Assembly: GCA_017654935.2 (NCBI GenBank)
Contig: CM065686.1
Span: 32,964,863 to 33,028,862 of the forward strand
DNA from: Phymorhynchus buccinoides
Taxonomy: Eukaryota; Mollusca; Gastropoda; Neogastropoda; Raphitomidae
DNA length: 64,000 nucleotides
Reading direction: 5' to 3'
Shown here: piece after piece, positions 1-9,815 of the stretch
How positions within the stretch are numbered: the stretch's first letter is position 1
Layout of the letters: each line of letters opens with the position of its first letter
Position numbers and translations under genes: made by a program
Notes under the pieces: model-generated
The model's input: only the letters and a program-made list of their open reading frames with translations
Told to the model about the DNA's origin: nothing
Database searches by the model: none

Positions 1-329
1 TCTAAGACATGAAAAATGTAAACAAATTTAAAGGAATAAAGGATTAAGGGGGAAAAAACTCTCTGGGAGAAAAAAACCCCTGCGCAAGTGGTCAAAGACA
101 AGTGCAACAAACCCCTCACATGCACACACAAACACATACACACACTCTCTCTCTCCCTCTCTCACACACAACCACACACTGGGACTAGAGGAATGCAAAA
201 CAAGCAATGGTATACATTGGAGTGTTTGGAAGGGAGGGGTGGGGAGGGGGTTATGGGAAGGAGGGGGTGGGTGGGTATTGGGCGGTAGATATGGATAGGA
301 ATCAAATTGATCATTAGTGATTACAATCA

Positions 330-755
330 AGTTTGTAAATTAATTGGGAATGCTGGGGTCCACGCCGGGGGAGGGGGCTTCGGGCAGTGGGGGGAACCTT
401 CTTCGCTTAGCTGTGGCTATTGAACCCTACCACACTGCCCAGTATACAGGGGTAATTCCTTCGCTTAGCTGTGGCTATCAGACCCCTGTCCCCCCAACCC
501 AGACGGGACACACAGGGAAATGGGGGAAATGAAAACTAGACATTCCATTACAAGCAAGTTTGTAAAATAATTAGGAATACAGAGGTCCACACCGGGGGAG
601 GGGGCTTCGGGCAGTGGGGGGAACCTTCTTCGCTTAGCTGTGGCTATTGAACCCTACCACACTGCCCAGTATACAAGGGTCACTCCTTCACTTAGCTGTG
701 GCTATTGGACCCCTGTCCCCCCAACCCAGGCGGGACACACAGGGAAGTGGAAGGG
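330..755. repeat. Direct repeat in the left end of the Penelope-like element
   Basis: Two copies of about 190-200 bp, beginning at 330 and about 558, share a G-rich stretch and two CTTCGCTTAGCTGTGGCTAT-like motifs per copy. The second copy is more diverged. The first half of the unit is also present in inverted form at the right end near 3022-3090. Confidence 0.8.
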
Positions 756-897
756 GGGGAGGGGGTAGGTGGTGGCAAAAAGGAGGGGGAGGGTTGGGGG
801 CGGGGAGGAGTTTTGGGAAGGGGTGAAGGAGGGGGGTAGATGGGTTCAAGAACATGTTACGGCAAAATGAAAATGACACAGAATAATATAATGAGGC

Positions 898-3078
898 TTA
901 AGGATTGTCATTCAGTCCATGAGGCTTTCTGGTGCCCAGTTTGTTGATGAGGTGTGATTCCATGTCCTTTCTTTTGTTTGTGGTTTTTGTGAACAGGAGC
1001 CACATCCCTTTGACGCGTATGTCTGATGTGGAGTGGTCAGGCTGGTTGAAGTGGTGGGCTATAGGTTTGTCTCTCTGGTGCACGATGTCAGCTAAGTGTT
1101 CTTTGAAGCAGGTGGCAAGGGTTCGGCCAGTTTCACCAATGTACGGTTGTTTGCATTTGAGGCAATGAATGACGTACACAATGTTCTCAGTCTGACTGAC
1201 AGTGTTTGTGATGTTGAATTTCGAAAGAGGTCCATGGACCTGTGTTGAAGTACAGATGAATGGGCACACTTTGCATTTGGGGTTTTGGCATGGAGAGGTT
1301 CCTGGAGCATGTTGGCTTCTCGGTTTCAATTTAGACCGAACCAGTAGGTCACGTAGATTGGTGTCACGTTTGTAGGTTACGAGGGGCGGTTGATCGAAAA
1401 TGTCCGCTACCTGTTCACGGGATTGTAGAAGTGACCAGTTGGAGATGAGGATGTTGCGCACACGATGAATGGATGGGTGGAACAGTAGGCTGACGATGGG
1501 TCTGTCATCTGTTTCTGGTCTCTGCTTTGTTTGGAGGGCTTCAGAGTGAGAAATTCTGTTGACACGGGTGAGGGCAGACTCGATTGCTGTGAGAGGGTAA
1601 TTCCGGTTTAGGAAGAAATCCACCATTTCCTGTGCTTTGATTTCAAAGTCATGGTCATCTGAGCAAAGGCGGCGGAGTCGGAGGAGTTGAGAATATGGAA
1701 TGCTGTTCTTTGTGGCTGGGGTGTGGGACGAACGGTAGTCCAGGTAAGAATGTGAGTCTGTAGGTTTGTAGTGGATGGATGTTTGGAGCTGTCCTTCTTG
1801 TAGCGAGATTTGCATGTCCAGAAATGTGACTGATTCGCTGGAGATCATGAATGTGAAGCCAATCGCTGGGTGGAAGCTCTGTATGAAGTGGATGAAGTCC
1901 AAGAGTTCTTCGTAGGATCCAGAAGTGAGGCCAAGGCCATCATCGATGAAACGTTTGTAGACCTCAGGGACAGGTTTTTTGTAGTTTTTGAGGATCTGTT
2001 CTTCCAGGTAACCCATAAAGAGGCATGCATAGCTGGGGCCCATTTTAGTTCCCATGGCAACTCCGCTCATCTGGGCAAAGACCTCCTCACCAAAGGAGAA
2101 GGTGTTCAATGTCAGCACAAGTTCAGCTAATCGGACAATGGCAGTGGTTGGTGGGTCTTTGGTCTTGCGTTTTTCCAGGAAATGAGTCAGGGCTGAAAGT
2201 CCATCTGCATGTGGTATGCTGGTGTAACGGGAAACCACATCAAGTGTGAACAGATATTTGGGGTGGAATTGAAGGTTGTTGTTCAGGTCCTGGATGATGT
2301 TGAGGGCATGTGAGGAGTCTTTCACATATGTGGGAAGCTGTTGTACGATGGGTTGGAGGATATGGTCCAAGTACTCAGATATATTTTCTGTAGGACAACT
2401 ATAAGCAGAAACGATGGGTCGTCCAGGGTTGTTGGCTTTGTGGATTTTTGGTAGCAGGTAGAAGACAAGTTGTTTGGCTTGGTGGTTGATGAGAAGTCGA
2501 GCTGTCTCAGGGAGCTTTTTTGTCATGATCAGTTGTTGTAGTGTTTTGGAGATAGTGTTCTTTTGAGCCTGAAGAGAAGAGTTTTCCTGTTGGAGGTAAC
2601 TGTTGCTGTTTTTGAGTTGTTTGACAGCTTCTTGGATGTACAGTTCTCTGTCCCACACGACAACAGCACCACCTTTGTCAGCCGGTTTGATAACAATGTC
2701 AGTTCTGGATTGGAGAGATTTAATAGCTTGAGTTTCATCAGAGGTGAGGTTGAGAATTTTGGTTGGACGGAGTTTCAAGGCACGGATCTCTGCAGTGCTT
2801 TTACTGATGTAGCTTTCCACTTCATGGAAAGTTCCATGAGGGGGTTCTCTTCGTGGGGCAGTACGAAACAGTTTGCAGAAAGTGTCTTCATCAGGTGGGT
2901 TCTGGCGTTTTGGGGGATGACCAAGGACTGCCATCCATCTTAATGAACGAAAGAAGCGTTCACAGTCATGCATGATGGCGTATTTAGAGATGGTGGGTTT
3001 GGTAGGGATAAATTTGAGTCGAAGGTTCCCCCCACTGCCCGAAGCCCCCTCCCCCGGCGTGGACTCCAGCATTCCCAA
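898..3078 (-). CDS. Penelope-like element protein: reverse transcriptase with C-terminal GIY-YIG endonuclease
   Basis: This 726-codon ORF has no internal stop. Visible motifs in order are IVIKPADKGGAVVVWDREL (about residue 128), LPKIHKANNPGRPIVSAYS (about 209), TLDVVSRYTSIPH (about 280), GVAMGTKMGPSYACLFMGYL (about 340), the catalytic-type FIDDG (about 376) and VTFLDMQISL. Near the C-terminus are a Cys pair and YIGETGRTLATCFKEH, the GIY-YIG nuclease signature that separates Penelope-like elements from LINEs. Such proteins nick target DNA and copy their RNA into the genome. The first Met lies inside the terminal repeat (MGMLESTPGEGASGSGG), so the natural start may be further in, for example near residue 49. 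RFIDDGLGL in place of the more usual RFIDDIF could be natural variation or the start of decay. Whether it is active is unknown. Confidence 0.9.
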   Translation of the reverse strand: MGMLESTPGEGASGSGGNLRLKFIPTKPTISKYAIMHDCERFFRSLRWMAVLGHPPKRQNPPDEDTFCKLFRTAPRREPPHGTFHEVESYISKSTAEIRALKLRPTKILNLTSDETQAIKSLQSRTDIVIKPADKGGAVVVWDRELYIQEAVKQLKNSNSYLQQENSSLQAQKNTISKTLQQLIMTKKLPETARLLINHQAKQLVFYLLPKIHKANNPGRPIVSAYSCPTENISEYLDHILQPIVQQLPTYVKDSSHALNIIQDLNNNLQFHPKYLFTLDVVSRYTSIPHADGLSALTHFLEKRKTKDPPTTAIVRLAELVLTLNTFSFGEEVFAQMSGVAMGTKMGPSYACLFMGYLEEQILKNYKKPVPEVYKRFIDDGLGLTSGSYEELLDFIHFIQSFHPAIGFTFMISSESVTFLDMQISLQEGQLQTSIHYKPTDSHSYLDYRSSHTPATKNSIPYSQLLRLRRLCSDDHDFEIKAQEMVDFFLNRNYPLTAIESALTRVNRISHSEALQTKQRPETDDRPIVSLLFHPSIHRVRNILISNWSLLQSREQVADIFDQPPLVTYKRDTNLRDLLVRSKLKPRSQHAPGTSPCQNPKCKVCPFICTSTQVHGPLSKFNITNTVSQTENIVYVIHCLKCKQPYIGETGRTLATCFKEHLADIVHQRDKPIAHHFNQPDHSTSDIRVKGMWLLFTKTTNKRKDMESHLINKLGTRKPHGLNDNP

Positions 3079-3426
3079 TTAATTTACAAACTTGATTGTA
3101 ATCACTAATGATCAATTTGATTCCTATCCATATCTACCGCCCAATACCCACCCACCCCCTCCTTCCCATAACCCCCTCCCCACCCCTCCCTTCCAAACAC
3201 TCCAATGTATACCATTGCTTATTTTGCATTCCTCTAGTCCCAGTGTGTGGTTGTGTGTGAGAGAGGGAGAGAGAGAGAGAGAGTGTGTGTATGTGTTTGT
3301 GTGTGCATGTGAGGGGTTTGTTGCACTTGTCTTTGACCACCTGCGCAGGTGTTTTTTTTCTCCCAGAGAGTTTTTCCCCCTTAATCCTTTATTCCTTTAA
3401 ATTTGTTTACATTTTTCATGTCTTAG

Positions 3427-3897
3427 ACAAGTGTGTCTGACTAGGGTTTTTTTTCTCGGAGAACTTCCGTTTTCCCCCTCACCCCTCGGTGCCAGGGTGG
3501 GGCAACCCACTTTGGGGTCAGACATGGGTTTGATGCGCTAGGCGGCGAACCCCCCCTCTATTTCTATTTCCATACCCCCCCCCCCCCCTTCTCTCTCTGT
3601 CCTTTTCATTTTTCAATTGAAATGTAATGTCAGCTTTTGCTACATGTGTTCACTTTAGCACGAGATTTGTTCTCTTCACCAAACCTCCCCCTCCCCACCC
3701 CTTAAACACAACTGACCCTTGTTTCCAACTTCTACCATCTGTGATTGCGTACTCACTGTCCCCAACCTCTCTCACTTCAATCCCCCCCCCCCCCCCCCCC
3801 CCCCCCCCCACAGCCTTGCTCTTTGGTTTCAACTTTGTGTTCACAGCCTTGCTCTTTGGTTTCAAGTATTGTTTTTATTTTGATCTTGATGGTTTTT
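3427..3897. other. Non-coding stretch with homopolymer runs
   Basis: I see no gene here. The stretch holds T-rich and C-rich tracts, including a run of about 28 C near 3782-3809. Open frames across it are products of low complexity. Confidence 0.6.
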
Positions 3898-4053
3898 TGC
3901 TCCTTCTGTTGCCTACTTTTTGCTCCTTTTGCTATATTTGCTGTTTGCTGTTTAATTGTTTGTCTGTGTTGATAAAGGCGCATTCGCCGAAATATCCAGT
4001 AGTTTTGTTTTGTCTCTTGTGAATAAAATAACGTCACTTTGCACTTGTCGTGT
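3898..4053 (+). repeat. Dispersed repeat, copy 1 (second copy near 7128-7288)
   Basis: The stretch containing GATAAAGGCGCATTCGCCGA and the following 90 bases recurs almost unchanged near 7199-7290, with the preceding T-rich part also matching. It looks like the 3' part of a dispersed transposable element. The family is not identified. Confidence 0.75.
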
Positions 4054-4350
4054 AGTTGTTTGTTTGCTGTATGTTCCAGTGACGTTGCAGTCTGTTTCAT
4101 TTTGTTGTTGTATGTAATACATGTGTTAAAATATGTGAATATAGTATTAATAATTCACAGCCAAATGAAAGCAAAAGAAGAAAAGAAAAACTCAGAACCT
4201 GCAGTTGTTTGTTTGCTGTATGTTCCAGTGACGTTGCAGTCTGTTTCATTTTGTTGTTGTATGTAATACATGTTTAAAATATGTGAATATAGTATTAATA
4301 ATTCACAGCCAAATGAAAGCAAAAGAAGAAAAGAAAAACTCAGAACCTGC
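4053..4350. repeat. Tandem duplication, two copies of about 150 bp
   Basis: The segment beginning GTTGTTTGTTTGCTGTATG at about 4055 and ending with CAGAACCTGC is repeated immediately from about 4205, with one or two base changes. Confidence 0.9.
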
Positions 4351-4494
4351 CCCCCCCCCTGCCCCCCCTTGACCTTGGCGTATGACCTTGAAAACCGAAA
4401 ATCTTTAAGGGTTATTGATCACCCTCCTATATCTCGTGAAGAACTGTATAGAATCACTCCAAATATTGTGTGGGGGTGTAAAAGGAAGAGTAGA

Positions 4495-4946
4495 AGACAT
4501 TGCTGTACAAATTACGCCACGTGGGATTTTGATGTCGCCGAACGGCAGACATGTCTCCGAGTTAAGGGTGTACGCCCCATTGATTAAGGGTGTACACTCT
4601 ATTAAGGGTGTACACCCCATTAATTAAGGATGTACATCCCGGTAAAGGAGGGGGTCTAACACAAAAAGTAAAAGACTTCGTTGCCGAGCGGAAAACATGA
4701 CATTGTATCAATTAAGGGTGTGCATCCTAGAAAAGGATTTGCACCCAGTCAAGGGTGTGTAGGTGCATCACACAAAGGACACAAGGAGGACGGGGGCCTA
4801 AGATGTGAGGGGCAAGGGAGGTACAGGGCGGGGCCGGCAAAGGACATATCTGCCGCTCGGCGATGCCCTTGTTTTTTTAGTTGCTTTTTTAGTCCCAGTT
4901 CTTACAGAACGGGACGATCCGTGTGCATTGTCCAGTCCGCGCGCGC

Positions 4947-5000
<54 letters not shown>

Positions 5001-5522
5001 CCGAAATGTGTTAAACTTCATCGCACCTAAACCGCTCAACCAATCTATACAAACCTTGGCAGAATTGTTCCTTAGGGTGCCGAGATGCTGCACGTGACAT
5101 TTAAAGGGGCCAATAGCACAGTGAGAGTGAGAGCTGTTGGGGCTCCAGAAACAAGTGCTCATAGTTTCAAAACTGTTGGTGTTAGACCACTATAACCATA
5201 TATTTAGGGGGAGGGGGAGGGGTTAATACTAGAGTACCTTTATTTAAGGATCCTCTAGTTACTAAGAGTAGAATAATTATATTGCAGCACAAATTATGCT
5301 ACGTGGGGTCTAAATGTCGCCGAGCGGCAGACATGTCTCCGTGTTAAGGGTGTGCACCCCAGAGAGCGTTTTTGTTTGTTTCTACGTAGCTAATCGACTT
5401 TGTAATATATAAGGAATAGTTTTCATACAGCAAATCGCCTATCGTTTTTCTACTCAGCAAATCGCCTATCGTTTTTCTAGTCCCAGTATTATAAGAACGG
5501 GACTGCATTAGAATGGTTCCGG

Positions 5523-5573
<51 letters not shown>

Positions 5574-5602
5574 CGTGCGTGTGCGTGTGTGTGTGCGTGT
5601 GC

Positions 5603-5637
<35 letters not shown>

Positions 5638-5646
5638 CGCGTGTGT

Positions 5647-5707
<61 letters not shown>

Positions 5708-5945
5708 TGTGTGTGTGTGTGTGCATGTGTGACCGAAATGTCTTCCGCTTCATAGCGCTTAAACCACTGAACCAATCTGAATAAAACATGGCAGAATTGT
5801 TCCTTAGCATGCCTTGATGCTGCACGCGACATTTTGAAGGGGCCAATAGCACAGTGAGAGTGAGAGCTGAGGGGGGTCCGAAAAGAGGTGCTCATAGTCC
5901 CAAAACTGTTGGCGTTAGACCACTATAACCATTATAGATTCATGA
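4495..5945. repeat. Duplicated repeat block with (GT)n core
   Basis: Two related blocks lie in tandem, about 4506-5213 and 5284-5943. Each has a part reading GTCGCCGA(A/G)CGGCAGACATG, a part with TAAGGGTGT(A/G)C motifs, a (GT)n tract, and a part with GGCCAATAGCACAGTGAGAG. A third partial copy of the last part follows at 5977-6085. This appears to be a dispersed mobile repeat of unknown class. Short TAAGGGTGTAC units at 4560-4650 form a small minisatellite. Confidence 0.75.
5526..5736. repeat. (GT)n/(GC)n microsatellite
   Basis: About 200 bp of almost pure GT dinucleotides with interspersed GC steps. It accounts for the Val/Cys and Thr/His frames on both strands, which are not genes. Confidence 0.95.
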
Positions 5946-6257
5946 TCTCCATCATTGGGAGGACTGCAGTGGGAGACAATTTGAAGGGGCCAAATGCACA
6001 GTGAGAGTGAGAGCCAGCAGTGTCAGAACACACGTGCCCATACTTCCAACACCACTGGCGTTAGACCATTAAAACTATATAAATATGTGATCAGCATTAA
6101 TGCAAGTGCATGCACGCTCACACGCACGCACATGCGAGCACGCGCGCTAACGCATGCGCTTGCACGCACACACGCACGCGCGGGAGTATATGTGTGTGGG
6201 TGTTGCTGTTACTGGGACTACGTTTACTTGTCGTTGCCATTTTCTTTTAACATTATT

Positions 6258-6503
6258 TTTAATATTAGTATTAGTATTAGGTACTTTATAGTCACAGAGG
6301 CGTCTCTGTGAAATTCGGGTTGCTCCCACCCGGAGAGCGCGTCGCAGCCAGGGGCGCGCCACCCAATTTTTTTTTTTTGTTTTTTTTTTTTGCATGCGAT
6401 TTTTGTCACTGATGAGGGGGGGGGGGGGGGGTGTAAATTTTTACCAACTGACAACTTTTTTGTTGCCACTGGGCTTAGCGTATGCTAAGTGCATGGGCAC
6501 ACG

Positions 6504-6534
<31 letters not shown>

Positions 6535-6650
6535 TCCACGTTCAGACCGTTAAGGCCTAGTGCAGAATGAGAGGAAAAAATCCCCTGTACCCAGGTTCGA
6601 ACTCGGGTTTACTTGACACGCAGCGAACGCGCTACCACTGTGCCACTCTA
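6258..6650 (-). mobile_element. tRNA-derived SINE, minus strand
   Basis: Read on the minus strand, the head has a tRNA-like A-box region (GTGGTAGCGCGTTCGC) and B box (GAGTTCGAACCTGGG). It is followed by a body with TTTCGGATGAGACGATAAAC, a second part ending near the motif GGGAGCAACCCGAATTTCAC, and a tail of TAATAC-type repeats. A second copy of the same SINE lies on the plus strand at 41985-42882. RNA polymerase III boxes and a short-repeat tail are the usual marks of SINEs. Confidence 0.85.
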
Positions 6651-6804
6651 CATGAAAAAGTCCATTCTAAAATGCGTTTCCCTTTGCTACTCGCCCTATT
6701 TCCCCCTACAGCCCGCTAAGTGGGGAAGCAGGACTATAATTCCATGAGATCAGGCTTGAAAAAACCCAAACAACATGTGACATCGATCTGGTATTTGTTA
6801 TCAG

Positions 6805-7028
6805 GTGGACATTGGCGGGAGATGCTATACCTATAGAGGGAGAGAATGCGGGAGCTGGCTTACAGCGGACAGTGAGTGTCGTCAGGTGGACAGCTCTCTG
6901 GCCAGTCTGGAGACCCCAGAAGAATGGAGCCGGGTGTCCAGTTTTCTCCTCCAGTACCAGAATCAGCCTACCTGGGTGGGGCTGAGAGAAACAGCGTGGG
7001 CTACAGATAAGACCTTGGAGAACATAAT
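6805..7028 (+). CDS. Receptor gene exon: N-terminal half of C-type lectin domain
   Basis: Preceded by TTGTTATCAG (acceptor). It opens in frame as VDIGGRCYTYRGRECGSW and continues with SSLASLETPEEW and TWVGLRE, which fit the first half of a C-type lectin fold (CY.. W..A...C, a loop with SLAS, then WVGL). The frame stops just past 7028, but AT|GTGAAAG there gives a donor with phase 2 that fits the next exon exactly, completing ATG then TAC ACA. Upstream exons, including the signal peptide, were not found and are expected to the left. Confidence 0.75.
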
Positions 7029-7664
7029 GTGAAAGTTTCAATAACGTCTTTTATCTTTCAGCTTTTCATTTTTTTTTACGCATTGGACTGTAGAGGGGAA
7101 GGTTTTTTTGTTTTGTTTTCTTTTTGTGTGTGCTCCTGATGTTGCCTGCTTTTTGCTCCTTTTGCTGCTATATTTGCTGTTTTCTTGTTTGCCAATGTCG
7201 ATAAAGGCGCATTCGCCGACATATCCAGTAGTTTTGTTTTGTCTCTTGTAAATAAAATAACGTCACTTTACACTTGTCGTGTAGTTGTTTGTTGTATGCT
7301 TCAGCTTTGGTTTGTTCTTTCTTTCGACTTTGGGGAGGGTGACTTTGTTTCTCTGTCTCTCTGGGCTGTGTATCTCGTGAACCGCTGCACGCAATCCTTC
7401 AACATTTTCTGGAGGTGTGCCAAGCAAACGACGCAACAGAGGGCAGTGGTGAAGTTTGTGTGTGTGTGTGGGGGGGGGGAGGTAGGGATGGCAGAACGGG
7501 CAAAGGACATTGTCTGCCGCTCAGCGACACTCATTGTTTGAAAATGAAACAGAATAATGATAATGATGATTGTATTTACAACGCTTCTGCTTCGTACCAG
7601 TCAAAATGCTTGCATACTCTAACTAGAGCGTTAGGAAGCTAGACCACCAGCCGCGCGGCAGCAT

Positions 7665-8180
7665 TTTCGTGTCCAATGACCTTGACCTTTAACCTATGAC
7701 CTTGATTTTTTTAGCTTGGTCTATATATCCTTAGTACCTATCCGCAAGCAACATTTGAGTGTCTTAGGTCCCTGTGCGCGTTCAAACGTTATCATGCCAG
7801 GTGCTGGCAGCATTTTTGGGACTAGACCTTTACCTTTGATCTATGACCTTCATTTTTTAATTTGGCCGATATATTCTTAGTACCTATCTGCATGCAAATT
7901 TGTAGTGTCCTAGGTCCCTCCGTTCAATCGTAATCGTGCCAGGTGCACGGCAGCCAATGGCCTGACCTTTGACCTATGACTTTCATTTTTTAGCTTGGCC
8001 TCCATATCTTTAGTAACTATTTGCATGCTACATTTGAGCGTCCTAGGCCCCTCCGTTATCGTGCCAGGTGTTTTGACCTATGACCTTCATTTTCGAACTT
8101 GTTCTATACATTCTTAGTACCTATCCGCATGCAAAATATGAGCGTCCTAGGTCCCTTCGTTCAAACGTTATCGTGTTAAT
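7665..8180. repeat. Degenerate tandem array, unit about 120-150 bp
   Basis: About four diverged units, each with a TGACCTTTGACCTATGACCTT-like stretch, a CTTAGTACCTATCCGCATGC-like stretch and CCTAGGTCCCTCCGTTCA. The TGACCT hexamers are spaced like nuclear-receptor half-sites, but the array looks like repeat sequence rather than a designed element. Confidence 0.75.
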
Positions 8181-8649
8181 ACAGTCAGATAGTCGGTTTC
8201 AGAACCCACTGAAAACATTACCAGCTTCGCTCTCTTCGTTCGCGGCTGGTAATTAACCATCATGCAAGTTTACAACTCTCTCTCTCTCTCTCAAAGATAT
8301 TGTGTATGATATATGAATGAAATCTGGATCCTGATGTTTGTTATGAAGGCGTAATGGTGTTTATGTACACGGGTAATTTCATGATATTGATGTGAAAGAT
8401 GTATGTCGAAGACTGAGATGCTTTGGTTACTATAGGATGGTTGGAAGAGCTTCTAAGTGATCTTTGATAGCGTAGGATAGCGTAGGGAAGTCACTTGATA
8501 TCTAAATTGATAATATTGGTGCTTATGGTGTGCTGTGTGAATGAGATTTGTTTTTTTGATCGGTTTTGATTTTTGTGATGTTTTCCCCCTTCCCTCGAGA
8601 TGCATTGTGGCCCATGGCCAATGTACATTAAAACATTTCAGTGTTCAGT

Positions 8650-8708
<59 letters not shown>
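8650..8708. repeat. (CT)n microsatellite
   Basis: About 58 bp of uninterrupted CT dinucleotides inside the receptor-gene intron. Confidence 0.95.
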
Positions 8709-8711
<3 letters not shown>

Positions 8712-8987
8712 CATTGAATATGTTTGCGTACACGTAGGCCCAATCTATATGATCACGAATCCCGTAGTCAGGATGACCGTAGGGGCGCCTCTTTTGCAAT
8801 GCCTCATAGGAATGTGTTCACACTCGAGAAGGTCTCGTGCTGACTGTGCTTATATGTGGCTGTCCACTCCATGCATCCATCTTGTTGGTAGGGCAGGTAG
8901 GGGCTAGTGGGGATAGTGCGTCTCTGGTTCCCACTGGCACCTTCGGGTTTTTTCTTTTTCACTCATTCGTGGTGCATTCTGGCCTAG

Positions 8988-9516
8988 GTACACAAGCACC
9001 TGGATGTGGAGCAGTAACAGCATAGCTTACTACACTGACATGAGCACAACCAAGAAAGCATACACAAACTTCTGTGGAATACTTCACTTGTATTATGGCC
9101 ACCAATCAGGTATTTTCGACTGTGGTTATTCATTCTGTGCTTCCGCGTTGTGCGAAGTTTTAGAAGCTCCCTCTCACCCTTTCAGCGAGCCTGTCACGAT
9201 CCCCGTCTTAAGGGATGACAAAGTGTCGCATATCCCACTCGTGCCATGTCCAGTGCAGCACCTGACGCATGTGCAGTTTGCGTGTGACGTTCCGAGCGTG
9301 TGCAAAACTTTAGATGGTGCTGACGAATGGTACAACAATGTTTGTCAGCTTTCTGAAGAATCAGGGCAGCCCTATTTTTACTGCGAGATGTCTGGCCAGT
9401 TCGTGCCTTACAGTCTGGTGTGTGATTTCCGCGATGACTGTCAGGATGGAAGAGACGAAGACTTCTGTGTGCACACTGCGTGTACTGGGAGTCAGATGAA
9501 CTGTGGAAATGGACAG
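8988..9516 (+). CDS. Receptor gene exon: end of C-type lectin domain and LDL-receptor class A modules
   Basis: The acceptor is GGCCTAG after a T-rich tract, and the donor is GGACAG|GTTTGG in phase 0. The first 57 residues complete the lectin fold (STWMWSSN, then NFCGIL, DCGYSFCASALCEV). Further on is an LDL-receptor class A module with VCDFRDDCQDGRDEDFC, whose acidic cluster is the calcium-binding signature. The exon ends inside a second module (CTGSQMNCGNGQ) that is completed by the next exon. Confidence 0.85.
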
Positions 9517-9815
9517 GTTTGGTTTTTGTTGTTGTGGTGGTCTTAGTCATGATTAAGTTAAATTATATCTATTGGTTTAAAATGAGCTTGTTTAACACAC
9601 ATTAACATTAACCACATTGTTATGTGAAATATGTCCCAGGCCTGTAACTGCGTTCGAAGACAAGTAAAACATCTAGCGTGGATGGGAACAGAAACGAAGA
9701 AAAAGTTTAACATACATTCCTAATCCCCCTATGCACTTTAGATATTTATGGCAGAGATCGCCATCGTTCCTCATCATGGTGGAGTATTTGAATAATATGT
9801 TTCTATTTTTTCCAG

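Larger units (their letters stand above)
1..3426 (-). mobile_element. Penelope-like retroelement with inverted terminal repeats
   Basis: The segment 1-400 reappears as its reverse complement at about 3022-3426 with only a few differences, and a single long reverse-transcriptase ORF lies between them on the minus strand. Inverted or tandem pseudo-LTR-like ends are known for Penelope-like elements. On the left the inner part of the end (330-520) is repeated directly at about 558-750, so left-end sequence is present as one full and one partial copy. The left boundary coincides with the window edge, so the element may extend outside. The near-identity of the two ends and the open ORF suggest a recent insertion. 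Confidence 0.85.
7029..8987 (+). other. Intron of the receptor gene, repeat-filled
   Basis: The intron holds the second copy of the repeat at 3898 (about 7128-7288), an imperfect tandem array at 7665-8180 and a (CT)n tract at 8650-8707. I see no coding segment in it. Confidence 0.65.

Noticed and set aside
3500..3550. Possible hammerhead ribozyme near TTTGATGCGCTAGGCGGCGAA
   Set aside because: The conserved CTGATGA and GAAA cores are not complete. Penelope-like elements can carry such ribozymes, but I cannot support one here by eye.
5344..5895. Frames of alternating Thr-His, Val-Cys or Ala-Cys across the (GT)n tract
   Set aside because: Pure dinucleotide-repeat translation on both strands.
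6590..6650. tRNA gene-like sequence with A and B boxes
   Set aside because: It is the head of a SINE present in a second copy, without a proper cloverleaf and followed by the SINE body.
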